Part shown: one piece after another, positions 1 through 11,525 of the stretch
How the letters are laid out: every line of letters begins with the position of its first letter
Numbering within the stretch: the stretch's first letter is position 1
From: Lineus longissimus
Lineage: Eukaryota > Nemertea > Pilidiophora > Heteronemertea > Lineidae
DNA length: 64,000 nucleotides
NCBI RefSeq assembly: GCF_910592395.1
Contig: NC_088310.1
Span: 17,243,501-17,307,500, forward strand
Reading direction: 5' to 3'
Position numbers and translations under genes: made by a program
The notes under the pieces: model-generated
What the model saw: only the letters and a program-made list of their open reading frames with translations
What the model was told of the DNA's origin: nothing
Database searches by the model: none

Positions 1-233
1 CAACACATCTGGCGATACAAGAGTTCTTAAGCATAGTTTTCAGAATGTCATTTGGCAAAGCATTTTGAAGATTGATGTCATTTGCGTCCTCAATCTCACG
101 GAACAGTCTTATACCCTGCGTTTTATTGGCAGGGCATAGACACAGCAAATTTTCCTCATTCTCTACACTATTAGAGTTATATTCATGACAGATTATAATA
201 ATTCTCAAGTTGGATGCCCCTATAGCACCCTAT
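1..233 (-). other. Unassigned open stretch at the left edge
   Basis: The minus strand is open for about 77 codons from 233 to the window edge, after a stop codon just upstream. The translation is hydrophilic and includes RLFREIEDANDINLQNALP. I do not recognise it. It is on the same strand as the SLC6 exons but does not resemble SLC6 TM8 and lacks membrane segments. It could be an exon of a transposon-type gene continuing to the left, or chance. Confidence 0.2.
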
Positions 234-573
234 CTAAATATTGATATTAAATGACCTGTTCCGCAACTGGGCTAACACTGACCGCTCTGCTCTACTTAGC
301 GGAGCTTTCACGAAGTCCTCAACACCAAATGAATTTTTCAGCGTCCTGTAAGTCCTTAACTTGGGCATACTATTAGTCTGAATCAACCGCTCATTTTAAA
401 ACATGAACTGAGATCAATTGATGATTTACATTTTTAACTACGCAATTGTTTAATTAGAGAGCGATTTTCAAGATTTCTCAACATCTTGGACAAGACTATA
501 ATAAGCGCATGCCTGCTCTGGTAAGATCATATTTCATATGTTAGTAGATGGCACTATAATAAATGATAAATAC

Positions 574-3500
574 CATGGCTGACGACATTTTCCGCGTCCT
601 CGCCAACCTCATGAGCCAAGTATCCAATTATAGAAAATACAACGAAACCACTGAAAATGCTGAAGGCGCTCCCTAATGATGAAATTGCAACAGCCTGCCT
701 GGAAATGATAATGTAGACACAGTAAATTCCTTATTTGCCGACAGTTTTAACAGCATTAATTATACGGGGACCGAGTGGTGCAGGTAGTTGTGTCTGCTGA
801 TAACTTGTTACCGACATGCGACGAGGCCTGCACTTAAAGGTATTTACCACGCCATATTACTTCTCATATTACGTCATACACCCACTTTTCTTGGTGCCCC
901 CCCCCCCCCTCCTTCAGCGCCAATTTTTTTCACACGGAACGCCCCTCACATGTTATTGGAATCTCTCAGCTGATCTTATGCGGGTCATCTGACGTTGTAA
1001 TGGTAAACATGGTGGTATTTACGGACGTGTACCAACCAACTCGCACGGTCACGGCGGTATCAATATGATGGTGTCTGCACTTCATAAAGGCCTACGTTTT
1101 GAAACTTAAAATTATGCAGTTGTCTACACCGTGATAAACAGGGTGGCCCAGAAAACTTTTCTCTTGCACAATAGAAATCTATTGTGTATCCATTGTGTGA
1201 GGGAAAGGCTTTCTGGGCCACCCTAAATAGATCTCTTTATAGCTCAATCTTTATCACGCTGATAGTCTGGTTACTGCAACAGCAATGTTTTCTTCTGTTA
1301 CTTGTGGCACTGGCGAGAACAATTTCAAGGACGGCGCCGGCCTTTTCGAGCAACTCGAATGAAAATCAGTCACAATGAGTCGATTTATGGTCCTAGACAT
1401 AGGCCCGACCATTGACCTTTTAGAATGGATTTCACGGTTGTATGTCTCACTTGTAACTGGATATGGGAGAGGAGGCTCTTCGCCTAAGACTTAAAATAGT
1501 TACTTTTGCGTCCTTCGAGTTAAAGAAGAATGAACAACTTTTAACACAGTAAAATCAGAAGCAATGAGAATACATATGCATAATACATGCATAAAGTATG
1601 AAATATTTTAAATCACAAAGAAATCCGATAGGAAATGGCAGACCCTAGACTTTTCATAATGTTTAAGCCTAATTTGTGAATCATATTTATATATACTTGT
1701 AGCAATCTGTATGGAATTTGTTGTAGCTGGCCATAGTGACGATAGCACCCCATCCTGCTCCATTGGAATATGCAATCTGGAAGGCGGCGTCTATCCATAC
1801 CTGCAAAATCAAAGCAATGGTCTGGAAAGGTGTCACGCGCATGCTGCACCGATCTAGAGGGAGCATACCTATGTTCCCCGACGAGGTACCTATGTTCCCC
1901 TGTACCTATGTTCCCGAGGTACCTATGTTCCCAGTACCTATGTCCGCAAAGAAAAGAGTGTTTTTTGTGATACGGTTTGTTTCCACAAATTCCTGGAAAG
2001 ACCTCACAGAATGAAGTCACTGAATTCCAGGAAATTGCAATTCCCAGAAATCCCCCAAAAAGCAGAGATTCAGTATTTTTTGTTTGTATTTAAAGACATT
2101 TCTACTCAGCATAGATTCATTGTTTCGTGACTTAAAGGCCAAGGTGCACGCGCCTTTGCTTCAAATTGGTACATACACTGTATCATAAAAACTATATGGG
2201 GGAACATAGGTACCGGGGAACATAGGTACCGGGGAACATAGGGATGACCCCGATCTGGAAACACTACACCATGACTTGCAACATGATCCCTCTCTCGACT
2301 AATGTCTGGATATGACTTGCAACATGATCCCATCTGGATGCCAGGACAAGACTTGCAACATGATCCCCATCTACATGCCAGAACGCGACTTGTACATGCA
2401 GCATGGTCCCCACCAGGATGCCAGAACGCGACTTGAAACATGATCCCAATCTGGATGCCTGGACATGACTTGCAACATATCACGTGTAGTCTTTTAACAA
2501 TGAACGAGTTTTCACTGGTCCCGTGCTACTAACTTAACCGTACTTTTGTCCACTCAAGCACAGTAAACCAGACGGCCGAGTTTCAACTCGATAGTGAAGA
2601 CAAGTGCATGATGTTTGCACTTGCCTAATTACACACCAAAGAAGGTTATATTATGGTGTTTTAACGAATTTTATTAATATTGAAACGTGTATAGTAGCCT
2701 ATCGTGCGATTTTAATGTGGATTCTAATGTGAGTGGATAAAATATTAAAATACTCACCCTGGTGTTGAGCAATGTTTCCCATTTGGGAATTATGTATAGC
2801 TTGATGCCTTCTATGGCTCCTGGTAAGGTCACTCCTCGACAGAGCACCACAATCTGAATAACGACCGGGGCGAGGGCTGTCACGTACACAGCCTAGAAAA
2901 GGAAATGAAATCGGTCGCGATTCTGTATTCCGGCTCACTCGGCAGTACACAATAAAATCTGCCACAGGATTCGTGTAAATTCTAGACATACATTTTCGTG
3001 ATTTAAAACAATCCACTCTTAATGCTGGGATTTGCACCAAACTTTGCAGAAGTGTAGTCCTTATCTTGTCATTGCCATAAATGAATTTGATAAAGGTCCA
3101 ATGATTCTAATTTGTTTTATTAACCTTTTCAGGAGACACCGATGATTCTAAATTGTTTCAATACGCGGCCGCGTGTTTACTGCCTGCACGTGAAGGAATA
3201 TCTTTCCGAGCCAGTAAAGTCTAGAAAAGGATCGCGAGTTCCCATTTCACAATCGACCTACCTTTCCCGATGATTTGACGCCTCTTATGATGCACAGACA
3301 TGTTACAACCCAAGTGAGAGTATAGCAGGCAAAGAGCTCCCATCTCATCTCACCCATGCTGTGAATACCACTGGTTCTTTGGAGGACATGCCGACTGCAA
3401 AAAGATACCGTGCTGTTCATAATAAAGAAAGCATATAAATACGTCAACAAAAGAAAATCCCCCCAAATGGTCTTATTTTTAAGCATCCACTATGCAATAA

Positions 3501-5881
3501 CACGTGAATTTCAGGACACCATTACTATGGCGTTCGGCTAAATGGTGAAAAGATGTGGAGCGTACATTTTGTTACGCCTGCAAAAACCTCAATTAAATGA
3601 GAAAGGACTTGTTTCAAAAACTAAAACGTACGGAATGACCAGCTACCATAAGCTAGTTGTTTCAGACTTCTAGATCTTCACTTCTTTTCAACTTATCAAT
3701 ACCGGATATTTTATTTTACTACATCAGGTCAGTTGAGTCATCATCAGGTAAACGAGGTAGACAGAGAACGAACACCGCATTCTACACGGTGTATGCACCT
3801 ACAAACTTAGACATGTTAGGTCTCGTTAGGGAGTTTTTCCCAAATGTACGCGATGATGACGTGCCCCATTAACAGGACGTAACATCTATTTTAAAATGCA
3901 TTTCCAAAGTGAATGCATGAGGACAACCCATTTGTGTCGTATATCACTTGAAACGCCCGATTCCCCTGATTCTGCAGGATGTTAAATCGGGCATTTTATT
4001 TCTTTAAATAAATCATAAGCGTCGCATCTGCTCCTAGCTCTGTTCACCATCCCAAATGGCAATATTGCCAATTGGGCCGGACAATCACGAAAAACCCCAA
4101 ATATTATACATTTCGTCCTGAATAATTCTTACAGTGACCATTCTCCCATGAAAGACAGTTGCTTACGCTTAACAAAAAAAAACAAAAAACGAGGGTCAAC
4201 CATTGAACTTTTGAGACATGTTGAATTTTGCACAAATCAGCGAAAAACGCACCAACTGGCACTGGACGGCATTTCAACAAGGGGCCGACGCACATCCCAA
4301 GTTCAGTGTACACATATGTCGGCAACAACAGTAAATGCGTAGTTTCTTGTTAGCCGCCTATTGAGTAGCGCTCTAGGTTTCAGAAACTCCAAAAAAACAT
4401 GTCTTTGCCAAAGCAACTGCTGAATCAACACTGACATATTGTGAGGACCGAGAAATCAATGATTTTAGGAACTACGGTTGGCCGCGCATGAATAAAAAAA
4501 AACCTCCCTTATGAGACCTTAGACGGACGTAACAATTTAGATGAAAATGAAATGGCCAGGGCAACTGTGCTCACCTCCCTCGCAGACAAGTGATTGCTTT
4601 CGATTTTAGCCACCTGGGGCCAAAGCAAACCGAAATTTAGTCTGCAAAGGTTTCATAACATAGGGCTACAAATGTATCAAGTTTCAAGATAATATATAAC
4701 TGAATCAATGCGATCAGCGTTTTTTGCAGTGAAAATTTTGAAATAAATGATAAATCTACATGGACCAACTTACTCCCAAAATTCTTCACTCGGAGATGTC
4801 CATTTCACAGGAAAGGGAAACAAACCATTCGTGTCATTGACAGTGGAAATCCTCTCTCCTTCCATCCTGCTCTCGCTGAGGTAATTCCAGGTTGCATTGG
4901 TAAGATTCTGAGAGGTGTCGAATAACCACGTGTTGTTCATGTTACGTACTACGCATGCGTCTGTATTCCAGGTATTATTGCACGTAGCCCACGGCAGCTC
5001 TGCACTGAAGGAATTTCCTACGTAGAACAAGGTCCAGGCAATAATCACGTTATAGTACATTGAACCCAATGCTACCATGACCACCATACCGCAACCAACT
5101 CCTGTGGAATAAAGCGATGGAGATAAGAATAATTGATGGCCCTAAAGATCGAGATTAGAGATCAGGATATGAATTCAGATGAAATGAATCGCTAAGATCG
5201 GTGTGGTCTTGCATTAATGGCGAACGTAATGAATTGCAACTCGGTTCATTGTAACTGACTGCAGCGAGTTGAATTACTTTTGACTTAGTTAAAATATATC
5301 ACTAGATGTACGTCGAGCATACCAAAGCATGACCAGCGGACAATCGTGGCATCCTAATACCTGCCATATACAAGGTGATTACGCCGAAGCCTCACGTTTA
5401 GAGTTAGGTGGTCCAAACTTAAAATTCTGAGATAAAAAGTCAGAATTTCGAGATTTTGTCGAACAATTTCCGAGAGAAAAAGTCAGAATTTCGAGATGAC
5501 AAGTCAGAATTTCAAGATAAAGACTCATAATTGCATTGCATTAACAAGATATAGAATGATTAATTTTTGCATGACTAGGGCCTACTTACTGAACAGTTAG
5601 AGGCAAATCTCTGAACAGCATCGGTATTGTACTAACCATGAATATTGTGATCAATCTATTGTGTATGTTTTCATGTATGTTCTATATATTTGTTGTTCTT
5701 TTACTGATAATTATTTTATATCTGTCAAAGAGCCCTCCATAGCTCACGTTTTCATCTTTCATCTACCAAAGAAGCTAAAGTTTATCATCTTTTTTAAAGA
5801 CATGTTGGTTAATTACCTCAAAGTCAAAACAGTCCCGAACTAGAACATAACGTCATAATCTTTGGACAACTTGCTGTTGCC

Positions 5882-5922
<41 letters not shown>

Positions 5923-7552
5923 CCAAACTCAACTCACTGTATGGCATCAAAACACTGTCTGTTTAATATTTAGCCTTGATTGAATATTCTAAAATACCTT
6001 GGTACCGTAAAGTCAACTTTTAAATGGAAAATGCATAAGCCTCGTTCTGAGAGTGGAGTGTTTTGGACACGCAACCAAGATGCTCTACCAAAGTTCCCTC
6101 GGGTTGCACTAAAATGTGGAACCATGCACACAGCTCACTTCAGAAGTTTGAGGCTCTCAAAACACTGCTTCAAACACAAATCAGCCAAGGAAGCATCAAC
6201 CACCCTAAGTTTTTTAATGAGCACTACACATATTTGCTGAGAAAAACGCTCCAAATAGCCCATTTGCGCGGATTTTAGCGTCACTTGAGCGAGCCGATCC
6301 GGACTTCCTATACGGGCTGCCGTAACATAATGTAAACAACGGCGCTACCGGCGCTCCGGGCAGGCGATGGATGGAATTTGCCAAATTCGCACATATTCAA
6401 GTTATTTCGTGGCCTATCTTTTTAAGTTTGAGGTATTTTAGAATAGAAATTGAACCCTCGGCTTCGGACCTTGGTTGAGTTACCAAGACACTCGAGGGTG
6501 GAGCTAAATTTTCGTCCAAACCCTCGCCTGTCGGCTCGGGTTTGGACTGTATTTTAGCTCCACCCTCGAGTGTCTTGGTAACTCAACCAAGGTCCTCCGC
6601 CTCGGGTTCAATTCCTTAATTCAAGACTGGTCTAAGATCGGTGAAATAGACTTGGAGTACATATATTCAACCTTGCAAGTGTGCCATTTTTAAAACACAA
6701 TGCATAAACATATCACAAACCTACCCTTGAACAGCGGACTAATCCTCCATGCTAGAACTGGGCTGAGACTTGAGAACTGACCATACGCAGCTTCGAGGAA
6801 GAATAATGGCCAGCCCAGCATCAATAGGAAGAGCACATATGGAATAAGGAAGGCACCTATAATGGCAATTAGTCGAGTTGAATTCTCTTTTGACATCAAA
6901 ACCATGATCGGCAGAAATTGGAACATGATTTTCAGGTGTTGCATCCCCTTACACGCGCACGCGTCATAACGCCAAGGGTATCAAAAGGGATTTGCAATGT
7001 TTCCTTATAAATCGTGGATTTCCTGCTCCTCAGTTCATGCCAGAGTTCGATGCAGCATTTTTTTTGTTTTGGCGTGATTATTGGGCGTTTCTGGAACCTG
7101 GAGTGCTGCTCAATTAAAGGATAACAAGAAACAACGCATTTTACCGTTGATTCAGACGGATGTGTACTCTGTGACCGGACTGATGATTTTGATTTGGAAG
7201 CGGCCGCCAACTGTTGCCATGGCTACGTTGCAGCGATCAAAGACGCTTGTTTGAGGGCCGGTTTTCAGCATGTATTTCCACTTGGCGGCGCTGCCCATCT
7301 GATCATCGACCACCAAAGTGTAAGCTAAAGTGAAGATGAAATAAACCCAATTATACTGCGTCTTTACTTACCGCCCCCATTCTTATAGCACAAATATGGG
7401 AACCTCCACATGTTCCCTAGTCCTACTGAAAAACCGAAACTCGCCAGAAAGAAATCAGCCTTGCCGGACCAGTTTCCACGGATAGTGTTTTCGTCCCCAT
7501 CTTGTTTGACGTCATCGGACTTCCGGCAACAGCAGGTCATCGAACTCTTCAT
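574..7552 (-). CDS. SLC6-family sodium-coupled neurotransmitter/amino-acid transporter, 5' seven exons (partial)
   Basis: Membrane symporter using the Na+ (and usually Cl-) gradient to import a neurotransmitter or amino acid. Exons read on the minus strand: 7552-7372, 6856-6725, 5101-4774, 3394-3262, 2892-2758, 1800-1697, 698-574. All have AG/GT borders and phases that join without a break, giving about 379 residues. Visible: TM1 with [10 protein letters not shown] and [17 protein letters not shown]2 [21 protein letters not shown]3 [12 protein letters not shown], an EL2 rich in Asn-glycosylation sites with paired Cys, EFWDRHVLQ before TM4, TM5 [19 protein letters not shown]6 with [16 protein letters not shown], and TM7 ending GYLAHE. 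TM8-12 must lie beyond the left edge. A ttttgtag acceptor 8 bases before the ATG suggests a 5'UTR intron. The sequence looks closest to the glycine-transporter-like group, but the substrate cannot be read. Introns hold several repeats. A dead inverted copy lies at 40.1-41.9 kb. Confidence 0.9.
1140..1226. mobile_element. Miniature inverted-repeat element (mariner-like ends)
   Basis: An 87-bp unit begins AGGGTGGCCCAGAAA and ends with the reverse complement TTTCTGGGCCACCCT. Ends of this kind are usual for mariner/Tc1-type miniature elements. A single related end (GGGTGTCCCAGAAAAA) occurs near 42,240. No clear TA duplication is visible. It lies in intron 6 of the SLC6 gene. Confidence 0.6.
1856..2245. 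repeat. Inverted clusters of a GGAACATAGGTACC motif
   Basis: At 1866-1950 the motif ACCTATGTTCCC occurs about five times in a row. At 2200-2245 its reverse complement GGGGAACATAGGTACC occurs about three times. The opposed clusters enclose about 250 bp of unassigned sequence and may be the ends of a small DNA element in SLC6 intron 5. Confidence 0.5.
2255..2480. repeat. Short minisatellite, ~45-bp unit
   Basis: Five to six imperfect copies built on GACTTGCAACATGATCCC followed by atctggatgccaggac. It lies in SLC6 intron 5. Open frames crossing it are repeats of the unit, not a protein. Confidence 0.65.
5405..5530. repeat. AGTCAGAATTTCGAGAT subrepeats in SLC6 intron 2
   Basis: About four near-copies of AGTCAGAATTTCGAGAT. 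The same block, inverted, is in the SLC6 pseudogene at 41,090-41,225, where it follows a GGTGATACGGTGG end. It therefore predates or accompanied the duplication. Confidence 0.55.
5883..5919. repeat. Poly-C run of 37
   Basis: Uninterrupted cytosines in intron 2 of the SLC6 gene. The inverted copy of this region (40.9-41.0 kb) has no such run. On the transcribed minus strand it would be a 37-G run. Confidence 0.9.
5990..6618. mobile_element. 629-bp insertion with terminal foldback in SLC6 intron 2
   Basis: The inverted SLC6 copy reads straight through the site (near 40,885). Here 629 bp are inserted, flanked by ATTC on both sides (5986-5989 and 6619-6622). The right part, 6446-6615, is a near-perfect foldback: ACCTTGGTTGAGTTACC and CACTCGAGGGTGGAGCT recur as reverse complements around a short loop. 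No protein is recognisable. The family is unknown. Confidence 0.65.
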
Positions 7553-7559
7553 TTAAACG

Positions 7560-8019
7560 ACTACAAAAAGATGAAAATACATATACATGTACATGTATAT
7601 AATCATCATGACGTGTGAGAGAATCATCGATACAGGCTTTAGAAAGACCGTTCAATAATAGCCCTTGCTACTTCACCGTAAAAATATTGGCCGATATTCA
7701 TAAAGGATGTTTTTCAGTTAGACACGATTATCTTGCTAAAACAGTGACTAAACATGTGATAATCAGGCACACAAATTAGACAGCATTCGCGTGAGTCACC
7801 GCGGGGCCGTGCAAATGCCCATACACATGTTGAATGTTCATTGTGAGTACTACTGTAAACATTATTTGTGTTTTGCGCGAGATTACCTTTCTTATTGAGT
7901 AATAAAGAGAAATTTAAATTGTCAGCCTAAAAATGTAGCGGTAAAGGGCTTTTATGATCTGTCACCGTAAACGTTTTGCAACTCTGAACTTGAACCCAAA
8001 AAGTAAGCTGACGAAAATA
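7560..8019. other. Upstream region of SLC6, nothing recognised
   Basis: AT-rich sequence between the first visible SLC6 exon and the copia relic. It presumably holds the 5'UTR intron and promoter of the SLC6 gene. I see no motif I can defend. Confidence 0.4.
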
Positions 8020-8538
8020 AGTCAAAATATTGGAAGGTAGCCATGAAGGATGGAATGAATTCCCCGAGGGGAAATGACCACTTTGCCAAAGGGCAGGAAA
8101 AGAGTGGGGCTATAAGGGGGTAGGATGCCACTGGGGCCAAGACTTATAAAGCTAGGCATGTTGCAAAGGGGTATAGCCAGGTGAAAGGTGTAGATTATCA
8201 GGAGACCTTTGCTCCAAAAGTCCAATAGCTAACAATTACTTTACTTCAGTGCGTGCTGTGATGCAATTGGCAGCACAACATGGTTTGGTGCTGCACTAGA
8301 TGGGTGTAAAAACAGCCTATCTTAGTGCCCATATCGACAGTGAAGTTTATGTAGAACAGGCCGAAGGTTTTGATGTCCCCAGTTCTGAGGAAATTAAACA
8401 AATCCCTAGTGTATGGTCTGAAGCAGTCAGATAGAAATTGGAATAATTTGTTGCACAGTCACCTGTTTGAAAACAAACTTCACAAAAAGCTCGGTAGAGC
8501 CCTGGATACATTGATGATTTGATAATTGCTGACAGTAC
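8020..8538 (+). pseudogene. Ty1/copia retrotransposon pol relic, reverse-transcriptase part
   Basis: Broken frames translate to the copia linker and reverse transcriptase: WKVAMKDGMNS, then KARHVAKGYSQVKGVDYQ and ETFAP, then VKTAYLSAHIDSEVYVEQ and a VYGLKQS-like stretch, ending WIYIDDLIIADST with the conserved (F/Y)xDD box as YIDD. Several stops and shifts make it dead. The reading frame resumes at 11,871 on the far side of the Harbinger element, so one ancestral copia copy was split by that insertion. Confidence 0.85.
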
Positions 8539-8657
8539 TAATGCCCGATGTCCACGATGACTTTTTCTATTAATAAATATCTATTAACAAATATCTAAGT
8601 GAGAAAAATATAAACGCCCCGGTGTCCATGGCGTAGAAATCTACGTTCTTTTCGAAC

Positions 8658-10744
8658 ATGGCACCCGTCCAGTCGAGACTACGACGTGCGATGGCCTCGT
8701 GCGTGGCCATCACAGCTGTCGTTTTGGCAGCTGGCATGAAGAAAAAGAAGAAAAAGCCACGACCTGGGGCATTATGGACCAGGAAGTGGATATTAAGACG
8801 ACCAGAAAAGGGGGCATACACCATGCTCGTAGACGAATTAAGAGTAGAAGATCCAGCTTCATATAAGAACTATTTGAGGATGAATGAAGAGACTTTTGCG
8901 GAGCTGGTCGATTTGGTGACTCCATACGTCATACGGCAGGATACAAACATGCGCCAGGCAATAAGCCCTGCTGAACGCCTGGCTATCACTCTGCGATTTT
9001 TGGCAACAGGGGAAACTTTCTCAAGTCTTGAGTTCTCGACAAGGATCCCTGCCACTACTACCAGTCGTATTGTACCAGAAATGTGCGACGTTCTGTACGA
9101 GGTCCTAAAGGCAGACTTCATAAAGGTGAGCATTTTTATTTCTTTACGTTCAATTCAGTCAAAACATTGAAATGATGTACATGTATATTTTACTTTATTC
9201 CTTTCCAAAGTAACAAATGAAGCTGCATGTATATGCAGATACACAAGACCCTCAAACGTAAGGTCATGGAGTTACCGTACATTTTAGAATCCGGTGTATG
9301 TAGCTAATACAATTCCCTCATGGCCTTTGAAAGAACATCTGATACAGGTTGCACATCTGTGTTGACAAAGTGACGTTGATTCGGTCGTACAGTAGCTGCG
9401 CCTGGAGCACTGAAACGAAGTGGAGGAGCTGGATTGTAAATACCAGAATCCAAAGATGTAGGCATGGTCATGATTGTAGGCGTGTGATTGAAAGGGCAGT
9501 TACCGGCATGGTTTTCAGACTTCCTCAACGAATCAGTGTCCTGACCGTCGAATATGGCCATTGTTATCTTCCTCTTGACACTTTGTCGGATATCGGGCGT
9601 AGAAATCCCTCGTAGTTCGGAAGCGATGAATTTGCCAAAGATGTCATATTCATCATCTGGATTATCAGTGGGAGCAAGAGCCGCATCTTTAAGTTCTTTC
9701 ATCACGTTAGTTGCTGTTTCAATCATGTCAAATGATCCTTTACTTGACGAGCTGGATACGGTAGATGTTTTGACCTTCTTCCGCGGACATGCCTTTCTTG
9801 GAAACGAAACTGGTTTGTCGGGAAGGCTCTCGCTTTCGGTTTGCTGGTAGTCATCATCACCTATCTCGCCATTGGAATCCTGGAATTATATAATAGGACC
9901 ATCAGTTAAAAACGCATGCTTATTAGCCTAATCTTCCTTTCTTCAGATGCCTTCCAATCCTGAAGAGTGGAGAGCCGTCGCGGATCAATTTGAAGAAAAG
10001 TGGAATATGCCGCATTGTGTAGGAGCCATGGATGGAAAACATGTTACGTTCCGTTCACCTTTAAAGGCTGGCTCTTTTTATCACAACTACAAAGGTACCA
10101 ACAGTTTGGTATTGTTCGCATTGGTGGATTCGGACTACAAGTTTCTGATGATTGATGCTGGGACCAACGGTCGGGTAGGAGACGGTGGTGTCTTTCGAAA
10201 AAGTGATCTCAATCGTGCTATGACCGATGGAAGTTTGCATTTCCCAGCCGCAGAAGCTGTGAAGGGCAGTAACATGCTCCTTCCCTACTTTTTTTGTGGC
10301 GGACGACGCCTTTCCTCTGCAGAATGACATCATGAAACCGTATCCGTTCCGGAATATGGATCTCGCAAAGCGGACATACAACTACAGATTGAGTAGAGCA
10401 AGGAGGATTGTCGAAAATGCCTTAGAGTGTTTCTCTCGGCCATTCTTCTGTCCGCAGAAAAAGTAGAGAAGATCATCCTGGCTACATGTGCACTGCACAA
10501 CTTCCTCCGTGTTAGGAAACCAGTCCATTACTTCCCAATTAGCTCCCTCGACACAGAAGATACGGATCGTGGTGTAGTACAAGCTGGTGACTGGCGCAAT
10601 GTTCGCAGCGCAGAGCTTTGTTTCGAAGATATTGCACAACAAGGTGGAAATAGGTATGGCAAAGGTCCCCAGGAACAGAGAGATGACTTGTGCCGTTATG
10701 TCAACAGGGAAGGTCGTGTGCCATGGCAACACAAATTTGTGTAA
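8658..10744 (+). pseudogene. Harbinger (HARBI1-like) DDE transposase, two exons, frameshifted
   Basis: Exon 1 is 8658-9125, with donor AAG|GTGAGC. Exon 2 is 9947-10744, with acceptor cttcag. Exon 1 carries the basic KKKKKKPRPG stretch and the helical N-terminal part (YLRMNEETFAELVDLVTPYV). Exon 2 begins MPSNPEEWRAVADQFEEKW and holds the DDE core: CVGAMDGKHV (first D), LVDSDYKFLMIDAGTNGRVGD, and later YNYRLSRARRIVENA and KVEKIILATCALHNFL. A seven-T run at 10,289-10,295 gives a +1 shift after LLPY, and a small deletion with a second shift follows VENA near 10,417. The enzyme should therefore be inactive. The C-terminal part stays open to VPWQHKFV. Confidence 0.85.
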
Positions 10745-11525
10745 TACTATTGTGCGCGATTGACCCCCCCCCCTCATTATCCATGGTCAGCCCTAGTGGG
10801 AGACAACATGTAAGTTTAGATATATACCGGTACACATAGTTTTATGATAACTGTGAACTTTGAAAGTGAAGGTAGTTTTGTAGTTATAAGAGGAAATTGC
10901 CTTTTGTTTGTTAAAACGTATTGTAATGTACGTTGAAGTGAATTAAATAATGAAAATTACAAATACCTCTTCCGATATATCTTTCTCATCTTCTTCGATA
11001 GTAGTAGTCTTCATGGTCGAGGTGATGTGCCTGGGTTTCAGATAAGGGGTCAGGAATTGTAGTTTTTGGTACCATCCCACCGAGGGAACGTGAACATCAG
11101 AGGCCCCGCATCCACTCCTCTGTGAATCCTTTATCTTAGAGAGTTCAGTTGAAAAATGACTTCTTAGGCCGTTGATTTTGGTCTTAAGTTGATCGACGGT
11201 GACTGTCGGCTTTTTCGTCTGCAGAGCATCTTTGATTTTTTGCCATGCTATCTCCACTTTAACACGATTATGGTGCGCCGGTGTGACAGCGGATATAGTC
11301 CCCCTGGAGTCATAGTCCGGTAGCATTGTATTTGACCAATTAAGCAGCATGATCTATTGTACCGCTAACCCTAACCAAAACATTTAGCAATGCAGGCTAT
11401 TGTGACAAGGACTATCAGCCCTAGGACTACTATCCCCGCCACACCGGGTCTCGAACTGCGTAGAGGACATGTTGTTTGCGATATTCCTCTATGAGGACCT
11501 CCACCTCTTCTTGTTTCCAAACCAT
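9304..11525 (-). pseudogene. Harbinger MADF/BESS (Myb-SANT-like) DNA-binding protein, split by a miniature element
   Basis: Accessory DNA-binding protein of PIF/Harbinger elements. Exon 1 starts at ATG 11,525 and runs to 11,448, is interrupted by a 170-bp insert (11,447-11,278), then resumes at 11,277 and ends at 10,967 (GAG|GTATTT). Exon 2 is 9879-9304 (acceptor attccag). The MADF domain is visible as EEVEVLIEEYRKQHVLYAVR before the insert and HHNRVKVEIAWQKIKDAL after it, then LKTKINGLRSHFSTELSKIK and WYQKLQFL. Exon 2 encodes an acidic/Ser-rich linker and a BESS-like segment, DEYDIFGKFIASELRGI. Its intron contains transposase exon 2 on the other strand. Apart from the insert the frame is open. 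Confidence 0.8.
11278..11447. mobile_element. 170-bp miniature element interrupting the MADF gene
   Basis: Begins CCGGTGTGACAGCGG and ends CCCCGCCACACCGG, imperfect terminal inverted repeats of about 24 bp. A second copy of the same 170-bp length, inverted, lies at 15,858-16,027. Internal features include GGACTAT/ATAGTCC motifs and a TAACCCTAACC stretch. Treating CCG as a 3-bp target duplication puts the two halves of the MADF frame back in phase. Confidence 0.8.

Noticed and set aside
780-850. tRNA-like SINE start (GGGGACCGAGTGGTGCAGGT)
   Set aside because: The B box is not recognisable and no second copy was found.
2106-2483. 125-codon minus frame
   Set aside because: It is the ~45-bp minisatellite and the GGAACATAGG repeats translated.
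11360-11385. Telomere-like TAACCCTAACC
   Set aside because: It is part of the 170-bp miniature element, occurs once per copy and is not tandem.
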